The translations under genes and the position numbers were made by a program. A DNA stretch of 33,622 nucleotides from CAYXDO01 sp964463485 (lineage in GTDB: Bacteria > Myxococcota > Kuafuiibacteriia > Kuafuiibacteriales > Kuafuiibacteriaceae). Shown here piece after piece: positions 15,474-23,073 of the stretch. Where the stretch lies: positions 1 to 33,622 of the forward strand of contig CAYXDO010000123.1 of the NCBI GenBank assembly GCA_964463485.1. Reading direction: 5' to 3'. Every line of letters starts with the position of its first letter. The stretch's first letter is position 1. The notes below the pieces were generated by a model. It searched no databases. It was not told the DNA's origin and was given only the letters and a program-made list of their open reading frames with translations.

Positions 15474-15654
15474 AACAGGCGGANNNNNNNNNNNNNNNNN
15501 NNNNNNNNNNNNNNNNNNNNNNNNNNNNNNNNNNNNNNNNNNNNNNNNNNNNNNNNNNNNNNNNNNNNNNNNNNNNNNNNNNNGGTCAGAACAGGCGGAG
15601 GTCAGAACAGGCGGAGGTCAGAACAGGCGGAGGTCAGAACAGGCGGAGGTCAGA
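15474..15654. repeat. 16-bp tandem repeat array interrupted by the gap (array B)
   Basis: Four perfect copies of GTCAGAACAGGCGGAG lie at 15585-15600, 15601-15616, 15617-15632 and 15633-15648, with a partial copy at 15649-15654. On the other side of the N run, 15474-15483 (AACAGGCGGA) is the inner part of one more unit. The array therefore spans the assembly gap and its real copy number is unknown. The unit resembles array A at 1-76 in its GTC-x-GAA start and CGGAG end. It lies 11 bp beyond the 3' end of the penicillin-binding protein gene. Confidence 0.93.
15484..15583. other. Assembly gap of exactly 100 N
   Basis: A run of exactly 100 N, the conventional placeholder for a gap of unknown size. 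Both edges are repeat units of array B, so the gap probably reflects collapse or unresolved length of the tandem array. Unseen genes inside it cannot be excluded. Confidence 0.97.
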
Positions 15655-15665
15655 TGGTCACGAGC

Positions 15666-16886
15666 TCAGAAGAGCTTCGGTGTGCAACCCAATGAGTCGC
15701 CGCTGCGCTCGACGTCGAGCCCTTGGGGCTCTGGCTGCTCAGCGAGCTGAGTCGCTTCGGCGCTCGTCGCGATCGCCACGCTGCGATCGATCGCGTCCAG
15801 CACCGGAGTCTCTGCGAGCTTGGCTGCTTCGACCGCGGCGACCACCGCGTCCACCGAGGGAAGCGCCGCCTCGACCGTCGGAAGTGCGATCTCGGTTTCT
15901 TCCGGCGAGAGCTCTCGCTTCGCGGACGACGTCGCCCAACGGAGCAGATGTCGTGTCTCCGCGAATACCGCCGGTCGGACGTTCGCTCCCAACACCACCA
16001 CCGCCTTCGTACGCCCATCCACCGGGTCCGCCACGAGCGATGCAAAGCAGTGGCCGGCCTCGTCGATGTAGCCCGTCTTACCCGCAAAAACTCGAATGTC
16101 CGAACGTCCCAACAAGCGGTCCGTGTTGTGAATCGTGGTCGTGCGCTTCCCGACCTGAATCGTCGCTTCCTGGGTGAGCATCAAGCTCGTGATGCGCTCG
16201 TCTCTCGCCGCGAAGCTCATCAGTCGCGCGAGGTCCGCGGGCGAAGAGACGTTGTGGTGGTCGAGCCCAGTCGGCTCCTCGAAGTGCATCGTGGTCAGGC
16301 CAAGCTCTCTCGCGCGCTCGTTCATCCGAGCCACGAAGCTCTGCGCTCCGCCCGGCGAGGTCCGGGCGATCGCGCGGACCGCCGCGTTGTCCGAAGAAAT
16401 GACGGCGAGGCGAAGCAGGTCGCCATATCGAACCTCCGCCCGAGGCCGCAGCCGTGTCTTCGACGCCTGACGAGTGTCCGTCCGATCGATCACGACGAGC
16501 TCGTTCGCGTCACGCGGATGCTCGAGCGCCACCAGCAACGACATCACCTTGGTGATGCTCGCGATGGGACGGGATTCGTCCGCCCGCTCGCCCCAGAGCC
16601 GCTCCCCAGACGTGGGATCGTAGATCACACCAGCCGCCGCGCGAATCTCGGGGATCAGAGACCCGTCCGGCCCCGTCTTGAGCTTGGGCTGCTCGAGCGA
16701 CAAGACCATTTGCTGTTGGGCCCGGCTTCGACCCCGGCGCCGCCTGACTCGGCCCCGACGCTGCACGTTCTTGCGGGCGCATTCGATGGTGGAATCCGAG
16801 GTCGATCGCGCGCTCGTCTCCGCTTCTGCGGTCGGGAGCCCAGCCACGAACAAGAGTGCGATCAGCGACGCCTTCATGTCGTGCAC
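15666..16886 (-). CDS. D-alanyl-D-alanine carboxypeptidase/endopeptidase (S11 family, PBP7-like)
   Basis: A 406-residue secreted serine peptidase of penicillin-binding type that trims peptidoglycan cross-links or stem peptides in the periplasm. The start may be ATG 16886 or ATG 16877; the signal peptide is KASLIALLFVAGLPTAEA. The three active-site motifs are complete: S110-I-T-K113 (IASITKVMSLL), SDN at 165-167 and KTG at 270-272 (FAGKTGYIDEAGHCF). An Arg-rich linker (RRGRVRRRRGRSR) lies between signal and catalytic domain, and an Ala/Glu-rich tail of about 90 residues follows. Both are unusual for PBP7, which ends near residue 310. Whether it acts as carboxypeptidase or endopeptidase cannot be told. 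Confidence 0.9.
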   Translation of the reverse strand: MHDMKASLIALLFVAGLPTAEAETSARSTSDSTIECARKNVQRRGRVRRRRGRSRAQQQMVLSLEQPKLKTGPDGSLIPEIRAAAGVIYDPTSGERLWGERADESRPIASITKVMSLLVALEHPRDANELVVIDRTDTRQASKTRLRPRAEVRYGDLLRLAVISSDNAAVRAIARTSPGGAQSFVARMNERARELGLTTMHFEEPTGLDHHNVSSPADLARLMSFAARDERITSLMLTQEATIQVGKRTTTIHNTDRLLGRSDIRVFAGKTGYIDEAGHCFASLVADPVDGRTKAVVVLGANVRPAVFAETRHLLRWATSSAKRELSPEETEIALPTVEAALPSVDAVVAAVEAAKLAETPVLDAIDRSVAIATSAEATQLAEQPEPQGLDVERSGDSLGCTPKLF

Positions 16887-17038
16887 CTTAGACGACGAGA
16901 TCCGGCGACGCGAAAAAGCGATCGGCGTATTGGGAGAGTAGGACGAGAAACGTTTCTGGACAGCGAAGCCTCATCGGGCGTCGGCGAGAATCCACCTCCA
17001 TCGAACCCGCGAGCCGCGCCGGAGCATTCCGCACTGAC

Positions 17039-17950
17039 TCAGCGTCTCTCGAATCTCATCTGCGGTCGAGGCATGAACCCACTCTTCTCGAGCGCCTTCT
17101 TCGCTTCCTTCTGCAACATCGGATGGATCCGTTTTTGGGCCACGAACATCGCCAAGAGCTGTGGGGAGATCTGCGACAGGTTCTTGAGCGCTGAGCGAAT
17201 GCCTTTCAAGTCTTGCTTGTGGGCCGCCGTGAAGGCGCGGGCTCGATAGAGCTGAAGTTTGATCTCTTCGAGCTCCTTGTCGTTCGGGTCATACTTCGAC
17301 AAGAGCTCCGCGGCCTCGATGGGGTTGCCGGATCGCGCCCACGCCTCCGCAACCACCGCCGCGAAATTGCCGCGCGTCTTGGTGTCGGGCGCCTTCGCGA
17401 GATCGATCTCGTCCGCCAGCTTTCGAGCGGCCGCCACGTCTCCGAGGCTCAAATGCAGCATGGCGCGGACACCGCGAACCTGGAGGGCCACGAGCTTCGG
17501 CGCCTTCTCGAGGTCGACGCGCTCGAGGATTCCGAGCGCCTCCTCGGGCCGGTCCTGCATGATGAGCTGGGCCTTCGCCAACAGCGCGCCCGCGTCGCCC
17601 TTGTCCGCTTGCGCGTCGAGCTGCTTCATCCGAGCGTCGCGGTCCTCCGAGCTCATCTCCCCGCCCGAGAGGAGCTGACCGATCGACTCGGACTTCGCGA
17701 GGTTCCTGCGGATGAGGAAGGCGGCCCCGAGCCCCGAGATCGTCAGCACGAACGCGACGTAGACGGGGATGAAGCTGTCCAGGCCGCTCATGAACCCAAG
17801 CGCCAGGAGCCACACGACCGCGGCCGCGATGATCGCGACCTTCGCCGCCGTTCGAAGCTGCTGCTTGACGTTCGCGATGCCTTGGTCGGTTTTCGGCTTC
17901 GCGAGCTCCTTGAGCGTCTCGCGCTCGGTTGCGAGGTCCTTCTTGGCCAC
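17039..17950 (-). CDS. Two-TM membrane protein with TPR-like cytosolic domain
   Basis: A 303-residue protein from ATG 17950. A charged N-terminal segment (KKDLATERETLKELAKPK) precedes two membrane segments at about 38-58 (VAIIAAAVVWLLALGFMSG) and 62-82 (IPVYVAFVLTISGLGAAF). The remaining 220 residues are helical and Ala/Leu rich, with TPR-like pairs such as GDAGALLAKAQLIMQDRPEEA and DVAAARKLADEIDLAKAP. No signal peptide is present, so the long helical domain probably lies in the cytosol. No named family is recognised. It is followed on the same strand by nothing until the penicillin-binding protein start 152 bp away; cotranscription with the 199-residue gene upstream is possible. Confidence 0.75.
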   Translation of the reverse strand: MAKKDLATERETLKELAKPKTDQGIANVKQQLRTAAKVAIIAAAVVWLLALGFMSGLDSFIPVYVAFVLTISGLGAAFLIRRNLAKSESIGQLLSGGEMSSEDRDARMKQLDAQADKGDAGALLAKAQLIMQDRPEEALGILERVDLEKAPKLVALQVRGVRAMLHLSLGDVAAARKLADEIDLAKAPDTKTRGNFAAVVAEAWARSGNPIEAAELLSKYDPNDKELEEIKLQLYRARAFTAAHKQDLKGIRSALKNLSQISPQLLAMFVAQKRIHPMLQKEAKKALEKSGFMPRPQMRFERR

Positions 17951-18004
17951 GCCTACGGCGCTATCAAACCAGGGCTCGCCTCGGAAGCGACAACGCGCGG
18001 ATCG

Positions 18005-18604
18005 CTACTTCTTTGGGTCTTCCCGGTTTCGCGTAGGCAGTCGCACCACGACCTCGTCGGCCTCGTACGCGTGGGCCTTGTTCCGCTGCTCCGCTTCTTC
18101 AGCCTGCCGGTCTCGCAGCGCGACCGTGCCTTTCGGCCCGATCGTGAGGAGGTGGCGTTGGGACCAGAAGGACCAATTGTTCCGCTTCTTCTTAGGGTTC
18201 GTCTCGGAGGAAAAAGCAAAGATCCTCAGGCCCCCGGAGAGCTGAATCAGCAAGTCATAGGCAGGCGCGATGATGGCGACGTCCTCGATCACGGCGTCGG
18301 CCATGCCCGCGATCTCGCGCGGCCCCCGTCCCGTGGGTTCGAGGAGCTCGAAGCACGAGCAGAGCACCTGGTCACTCGACTCGAACCTCCAGGGGCACTC
18401 GATGATGAACCCAAACGCACCTTCGAAAGTTCGCTTGTTGAACGAGAGCTCCTGCGCGCCGAGCCTCGAGACTCGGCGTCGCTTCTCGCCGATCTCGAGC
18501 GTCAGCACGTAGTCGTCTCTGGGTCCCGCCACACCCGACCAGATCGGCTGTCCTCGTACGGTGCCGAGCGCGCTCAGCACCCGAGCCTGGGTTTCATCGA
18601 CCAC
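18005..18604 (-). CDS. Uncharacterised cytosolic protein
   Basis: A 199-residue protein with GTG start at 18604. It has no signal peptide or membrane segment. The pattern is alternating beta strands and short loops: DYVLTLEIGEKRRRVSRLG, AFGFIIECPWRFESS and LLIQLSGGLRIFAFS. The C-terminal third is charged (KGTVALRDRQAEEAEQRN). The ECPWR-type strand and the later G-L-R-I-F pattern recall small beta-rich proteins found near toxin or contact systems, but I cannot name a family. It is divergent from the TerB-like gene with 69 bp between starts, so they may share a regulatory region. Coding is supported by consistent codon bias and frame length. Confidence 0.7.
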   Translation of the reverse strand: MVDETQARVLSALGTVRGQPIWSGVAGPRDDYVLTLEIGEKRRRVSRLGAQELSFNKRTFEGAFGFIIECPWRFESSDQVLCSCFELLEPTGRGPREIAGMADAVIEDVAIIAPAYDLLIQLSGGLRIFAFSSETNPKKKRNNWSFWSQRHLLTIGPKGTVALRDRQAEEAEQRNKAHAYEADEVVVRLPTRNREDPKK

Positions 18605-18673
18605 AATCGTGGCATACCAAAGGAATGACGTCGCGGCATCTCTGAAGCTGTCGTTGCGCTACGATCGCCCAGC

Positions 18674-19543
18674 ATGGCCAGAAGCGGACTTTTTCGGAGC
18701 CTCCTCGGCGTCCTCAAGCTCCGAGGGGGCGAAGCCACCGCCCTCGTAGATGTCCTCCTCCTGGCCGCCCTCTCCGAAGGGCCGCTCGACCAGGCCAGCC
18801 TGGACCGACTGGCGCGCGCCCTTCGAGCCCACGACGAGCTCTCCGGCGTCTCCTGGTCCGACGTGTTGGAGCGACGCCACATCGTCGAAGCCGAGGCCCC
18901 CTCCTTCACGACCACCCGGGCCCGCCTCCTTTCGGAGCTCGACAGCCCCCGCCTCAGAAGGCTCGGCCTCGCGCTCGCCGCAGAGATGATCCTCGAGAGC
19001 GGCCAGGACCAGCGCACGCTCCGAGACCTCGCCAAGCATTTTCAGATCCCCGACGCCGACGCAGAAAAGATCCTCGACCCCTGGACGTCCGCAGACCCGT
19101 TCGCCTCGAGCTATCGGCGCCTCGCCTTCGACGCCCCGACGAGCTTCGACGCTGCCTCACTCGATCAAGCGCTCTGGCGCGTGTCCTCCAACGAGGAGCT
19201 CGCGCTGTTGTCCTTCAAGCTCGTCGCCGCGCGCTTGACGCTCAACCTGCTCGGACCCGAGGCATCCGTCACCGCGCTCGGCGAGCTCGCGGAGCTCGAC
19301 GGCCAAGTCTTCCGAGTCGACGCGCTCATCGAGACGCCCAAGAAGAGCTACCTGGCTCGCTTTCTCGGACCCGGCGAGGCCTTGAACCCATCCGAGCTCG
19401 CGCTCTTCCCAAAGCTCGCACCTCGCCTGCTGCCCAATGCGAGCTTGCTGCTCGGACACGTCGACACACTCTCCCCCGCCGACGAGGCGATGTTGGAGTT
19501 GATCGATCGATCGAGGATGAACGTCATGCCTTTGGAGCTCTAA
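18674..19543 (+). CDS. TerB-like domain protein
   Basis: A 289-residue protein from ATG 18674. Residues about 20-140 resemble a TerB-like helical domain: VDVLLLAALSEGPLDQASLDRLARAL, then ILESGQDQRTLRDLAKHF. TerB proteins are linked to tellurite resistance and stress and bind metal through acidic residues in two D/E-rich loops. Here the first loop reads SEGPLD and the second ESGQDQ, so some acidic residues remain but the classical cluster is reduced. The C-terminal 140 residues (DQALWRVSSNEELALLSFKL and after) are not recognised. No other ter genes are nearby, so tellurite resistance is not implied. The family call is tentative. Confidence 0.55.
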   Translation: MARSGLFRSLLGVLKLRGGEATALVDVLLLAALSEGPLDQASLDRLARALRAHDELSGVSWSDVLERRHIVEAEAPSFTTTRARLLSELDSPRLRRLGLALAAEMILESGQDQRTLRDLAKHFQIPDADAEKILDPWTSADPFASSYRRLAFDAPTSFDAASLDQALWRVSSNEELALLSFKLVAARLTLNLLGPEASVTALGELAELDGQVFRVDALIETPKKSYLARFLGPGEALNPSELALFPKLAPRLLPNASLLLGHVDTLSPADEAMLELIDRSRMNVMPLEL

Positions 19544-19616
19544 AGATCCGCTCCAGATCCCCCTCCTGGTCGGAATTCGAGACGCAACGGGCAGTGGCGA
19601 GAAGCTCAATCGTTTC

Positions 19617-19711
19617 GGGAACAGGAACTTGAACAGGAACGGGTCGCACCGGGGTGGCACCGCTCGGAATCGGGGGCACCTCGGAATCGGGGGGCACCGT
19701 TCGGAATCGGG
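19617..19711. repeat. Short purine-rich tandem repeats (array C)
   Basis: Two kinds lie side by side in the convergent space between the TerB-like and SugB-like stops. GAACAGGAAC occurs twice at about 19618-19642. A 18-19 bp unit, GGCACC(GC/GT)TCGGAATCGGG, occurs three times at 19656-19674, 19675-19692 and 19693-19711. The core CGGAATCGG is close to the TGAATCGGAG of array A. No gene is disturbed by it, and no terminator-like T-run was seen beside it. Confidence 0.8.
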
Positions 19712-19720
19712 TGCACGCGC

Positions 19721-20548
19721 TCAGCCCTTCACCGCGCCCGCGGTCAGCCCGGCCACGATCCGACGCTGGAACAACAGAGTCATGACGATCACCGGAATGG
19801 TGACGACGACCGCTGCCGCGGAGATGGCGGCGGTGGGTTGCTGGAATTGAGAGGCACCGGTAAAAAACGCGAGCGCCGCGGGCACGGGCCGAGCTCGATC
19901 GGTCGAAGTCAACGAGATCCCGAACAAGAAGTCGTTCCAGGCAAAGAAGAAAGTCAGGATGGCGGCGGTGAAGACACCCGGGGCGGACAACGGCACCATG
20001 ACTTTGTAGAACACCTGCCAAGGAGTCGCCCCGTCGATCTGCGCGGCTTGTTCGATCTCTCTTGGAATCTCCCGAAAGAATGCCGTCAGCGTCCAGATTG
20101 ACAGAGGCAAAGTGAATGACATGTAGGGGATGATTAGGCCGAGCCAACTGTCGTACAACCCGATGCGACGCCAGAGGTCGAAGAGCGGACCGACCAAAGA
20201 AACGGAAGGAAACATCGCGATGGCCAACGCCGTCGAGAGAATCAGCTTCTTGCCGGGAAACTCGAGCCGCGCGATCGCGTAAGCGGCAAGAGTCGCGAGG
20301 AGCACGGACAAGACGGTTGCGCAGAGCGACACGACGACCGAATTCCGCAGCGCGGTCACGAACAGCTCCGTCTGAAAGACCGTGCGGTAGTTGTCTAGCG
20401 TCCAGGCGGTCGGCCAAAAGTGACGATTCGAGATGTCGTCCCCTCTTTTGAGGGAGACCGACAAAATCCAGACCACAGGCGTCAGCGTGTAAAGCAGGAC
20501 TGCGGCCGCCCCGATCGTCCACCCAGCGTCCGACCTTTTGAGCCTCAT
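19721..20548 (-). CDS. ABC sugar transporter permease, SugB/MalG-like
   Basis: A 275-residue inner-membrane permease of the carbohydrate ABC family (CUT1, MalG type). Six membrane segments are evident, starting at WTIGAAAVLLYTLTPVVWIL. The cytoplasmic EAA loop that contacts the ATPase reads EQAAQIDGATPW followed by a conserved KVMVPLSAPG. ATG 20548 overlaps the stop of the MalF-like gene by 4 bp (ATGA). The closest remembered relatives are SugB proteins of LpqY-SugABC trehalose importers because the binding protein is LpqY-like. No ATP-binding subunit gene follows; the operon ends here against array C. Confidence 0.9.
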   Translation of the reverse strand: MRLKRSDAGWTIGAAAVLLYTLTPVVWILSVSLKRGDDISNRHFWPTAWTLDNYRTVFQTELFVTALRNSVVVSLCATVLSVLLATLAAYAIARLEFPGKKLILSTALAIAMFPSVSLVGPLFDLWRRIGLYDSWLGLIIPYMSFTLPLSIWTLTAFFREIPREIEQAAQIDGATPWQVFYKVMVPLSAPGVFTAAILTFFFAWNDFLFGISLTSTDRARPVPAALAFFTGASQFQQPTAAISAAAVVVTIPVIVMTLLFQRRIVAGLTAGAVKG

Positions 20549-21426
20549 TCTTCACCCCGTGCCCTACCGAGATCGACCTTGAAACCCGCAATGAACACGA
20601 GCGCAATGAGCATCACCGACAGAAACAGCAAAACGGATACGGCGGATCCGAGCCCCAGGGCTGTACGGCCGATGGTCTGTCTGTACGCCAGGAACGAAAC
20701 GGTTTCGGTTTGCTGCGCGCCGCCGGTCATTACGAACACGTTGTCGAACATGCGATAGGCGTCGAGAGTGCGAAAGAGGAGCGCCACCAAAATGGCCGCT
20801 CTCATGTTGGGAAGAGTCACTTTGATCAATCGTTGCCACGCAGTCGCGCCATCCACCTTCGCGGCCTCGTGGAGCTCCTCGGGCACTTGCGCAAGGCCGG
20901 CCAAGAGCAGCAAGGACATGAATGGCGTAGTCTTCCAAACTTCGGAGAGACCTATGACGACCAGTGAAGACCAGCGCCCTCCAAACCACGAGAAGGAGCT
21001 CAGCCCGAGCCACGTGCCGACGAAGCCCGTATCGAGCGCGAACGCGTACCGCCAGCTAAACGCAGATACGACCGTGGTGATCCCATAAGGTACCAAAATG
21101 GCGGTTCGAACCGTCCGCTTTCCGATGACGATGCGATGCATGAGCATGGCCATCGCAAACCCAATGACCAGCTCGACCGCGACCGTGGAGATGGTCAGTA
21201 TGGAGGTGGTGAGAACGTCTTGCCACCAAAGCTCGTCGGTCAAGACCACCCAGTAATTGCGAAGTCCCACCATTTCGCGCCCGGCCGGGTCGGTGAGGCG
21301 ATAACTGAACAACGAGAGCCACACGGCGCTCGACATCGGGTAGGCGACTACCGCCGCCATCACCAAGAACGCTGGCGCCGAAAGGAGTAGTCCGAGGCGC
21401 CGCTCATGACGAGCTGAGTGACTCAA
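20545..21426 (-). CDS. ABC sugar transporter permease, SugA/MalF-like
   Basis: A 293-residue permease with six membrane segments, the first being LLSAPAFLVMAAVVAYP. The EAA loop is EAAKVDGATAWQRLIKVTLP, the ATPase-docking signature of carbohydrate ABC importers. The later MFDNVFVMTGGAQQTET is also typical of MalF/SugA types. The start is TTG at 21426, overlapping the stop of the binding-protein gene by 4 bp, and its own stop overlaps the next permease in the same way, so all three are translationally coupled. Substrate is inferred as trehalose or a related disaccharide from the LpqY-like neighbour. Confidence 0.9.
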   Translation of the reverse strand: MSHSARHERRLGLLLSAPAFLVMAAVVAYPMSSAVWLSLFSYRLTDPAGREMVGLRNYWVVLTDELWWQDVLTTSILTISTVAVELVIGFAMAMLMHRIVIGKRTVRTAILVPYGITTVVSAFSWRYAFALDTGFVGTWLGLSSFSWFGGRWSSLVVIGLSEVWKTTPFMSLLLLAGLAQVPEELHEAAKVDGATAWQRLIKVTLPNMRAAILVALLFRTLDAYRMFDNVFVMTGGAQQTETVSFLAYRQTIGRTALGLGSAVSVLLFLSVMLIALVFIAGFKVDLGRARGEE

Positions 21427-22682
21427 AGCAACACCAAATCATGAAGCACAGCGGCGATGAGCTCTGCGGCCTCGCCAGGAGTCGACTCCGGGTCTACGGA
21501 GGAGGGGGGATGAAAGGTTCGAACCACCGAAACACTCACGTCGGTGTAATACGGAGTCAGCGGACGAGGTCCCGCATCGCGAAGAGATTCTCGGACGAGC
21601 TCGGACATGGGAAAAGCGCGTTTGACTTCGGGATCGTCATAGACGGACGCGCGGGCCGCAGGGACGTTGACTCGTTTCACATACTGCTTCTGACTCTCCG
21701 CCGAGGTGATGCAACGGACCGCCTCCAGTGCGAGCTCCGCGTTTTGGCTGTGGGCGCTGATGGCTATGTGGATGCCACCGAGGGGAGGTCGGCTAGGTCT
21801 GTCGGCCACCACCCGCGGATACCGCGCCCACCCGATGTCGTCATACGTCTCTCGGGTCAGCGAGCCCTGAGCGAGCGCCTCCCCCGCAGCGCCAAAAACG
21901 TATGGCCAATTGACCATGAACCCACCCCGCTCGCTCTGAAAATGTAATCGGGCCACCTCTTCGTCGGCGGTCGAGAGCGCGGGATTCGATGCGCGCGAAC
22001 GCGCGAGCTCACGGATGATACCCGCGGCGGCACGGCCCGCTTCGGAGTCGATACCAGGAATGGCATCTTTGCCAGCCTGCGGATTCACGAGAATCGACCC
22101 ACCCGCGCTTTGCACCAAGGCGTTGATCCAGACCATGTACCCTTCGTACCTGCGACCTTGGACCTCGACGGTGGTGCCCGTCTGCAGAGCAGCCCCGATG
22201 AGCTCCGACCAAGTCACCGCCTCTTCCAGCTCGAGGCCCGCCTTCTTCGCGATCGACTTTCGATACCAGAGAAGCTGAGTATTCGCCCAAAACGGCGCTG
22301 CCACCAACCGACCATTCCACCGCGCCGATCCCAGAGCTCCCTCCAGCACGCCGTCGCTGAGCTCGGCCTCCGCAGCAGAATCGAAGGGCATCAAGAACCC
22401 GGCGTTGGCGAGCTCGGCCACGAAGGGAGGGTCGAGACTCATCAGATCGATCGATCGATCTTCTGCCGCAAGGCGACGGACGAGCTGCTCGCGCTGTTGA
22501 GTTGCATCGTTCGGCAGCACCGAGACCTCGAGTCGAAACTTGCCCTGCACGGAGCACTTCTCGGCGAGCTCCAATTGCCCGCCATTGTCCGGGTTGACAT
22601 ACCAATGGACCACGGAGACGGCTGGCGGTGCCTTGCACCCAACCGACGTCAGAATACCCAGTCCGGCGAGGCCGAGTTTCAC
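21423..22682 (-). CDS. LpqY-like sugar-binding lipoprotein
   Basis: A 419-residue solute-binding lipoprotein from GTG 22682, which gives a proper signal peptide (LGLAGLGILTSVGC, anchor Cys16); a longer reading to 22808 adds an unlikely leader. The mature part resembles mycobacterial LpqY, the trehalose receptor: REQLVRRLAAEDRSIDLMSL near the N-terminus, NTQLLWYRKS, VQSAGGSIL, FMVNWPYVFGAAG, GGIHIAISAHSQNAELALEA and the C-terminal SSVDPESTPGEAAELI. LpqY-SugABC recycles trehalose in mycobacteria. A Lys follows the anchor cysteine. This similarity is from remembered sequence and should be confirmed by search. The gene leads the importer operon. Confidence 0.82.
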   Translation of the reverse strand: MKLGLAGLGILTSVGCKAPPAVSVVHWYVNPDNGGQLELAEKCSVQGKFRLEVSVLPNDATQQREQLVRRLAAEDRSIDLMSLDPPFVAELANAGFLMPFDSAAEAELSDGVLEGALGSARWNGRLVAAPFWANTQLLWYRKSIAKKAGLELEEAVTWSELIGAALQTGTTVEVQGRRYEGYMVWINALVQSAGGSILVNPQAGKDAIPGIDSEAGRAAAGIIRELARSRASNPALSTADEEVARLHFQSERGGFMVNWPYVFGAAGEALAQGSLTRETYDDIGWARYPRVVADRPSRPPLGGIHIAISAHSQNAELALEAVRCITSAESQKQYVKRVNVPAARASVYDDPEVKRAFPMSELVRESLRDAGPRPLTPYYTDVSVSVVRTFHPPSSVDPESTPGEAAELIAAVLHDLVLL

Positions 22683-23073
22683 GCTGGAGAGTCTCGCGGC
22701 GATCCGTGTCGATGGCAACCCGGCCAGGCAGAAAAGAGATCCGTTGGAGCAGAAACAGCTCTCGAGCAGAAGCTCCGCCGGGACTGCTCCACTAGACAAG
22801 GAGACCAAGAGTTTGCTCGATCCAACGGTTCAGCGGACGCCCTCACTCACCGATCGAGTCGAGCTCGCGACCCTCGGCTTTCATCCTTCTTGCCTCGGCG
22901 GCTCGCTCGAGATCGACCGCGGCGGCCAGACTCAGCTCCTCGTCGACCACACGCCGTACTCTGGTCGACGGCTCGTCGATTTCGCTCGATCGTCTCGGGA
23001 CCCGGACCGGGACCGGGACCAGAAACGGGACCGGGCGGGAGCGGGAGCGGGACGCCGGAACGGGTTCGAGCGA
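22683..23073. other. Intergenic region between barrel protein and importer
   Basis: About 390 bp with no convincing gene, between the outer-membrane protein stop and the LpqY-like start. It holds array D at 22997-23053 and presumably the importer promoter on the - strand; no clear -35/-10 was picked out. Reading frames on both strands cross it. One + strand frame contains protein-like text near 22840-22990 but has no good start and runs into the antisense of the barrel gene, so it is not called. Confidence 0.6.
22997..23053. repeat. GGGACC-type simple repeat (array D)
   Basis: A 6-bp unit GGGACC or GGACCG recurs, with interruptions, through 22997-23035 and grades into GGGAGC repeats up to about 23053. 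It lies 21 bp beyond the stop of the outer-membrane protein gene. Purine-rich on the + strand like arrays A to C, and likewise intergenic. Confidence 0.8.

Noticed and set aside
15723..17249. Long + strand open frame opposite the S11 peptidase
   Set aside because: Rich in Arg/His/Val with no motif; the opposite strand has SxxK, SxN and KTG motifs in order.
22680..22808. Longer N-terminus for the LpqY-like protein
   Set aside because: The extra 42 residues would precede the lipoprotein signal; GTG 22682 puts the signal at the N-terminus where it belongs.
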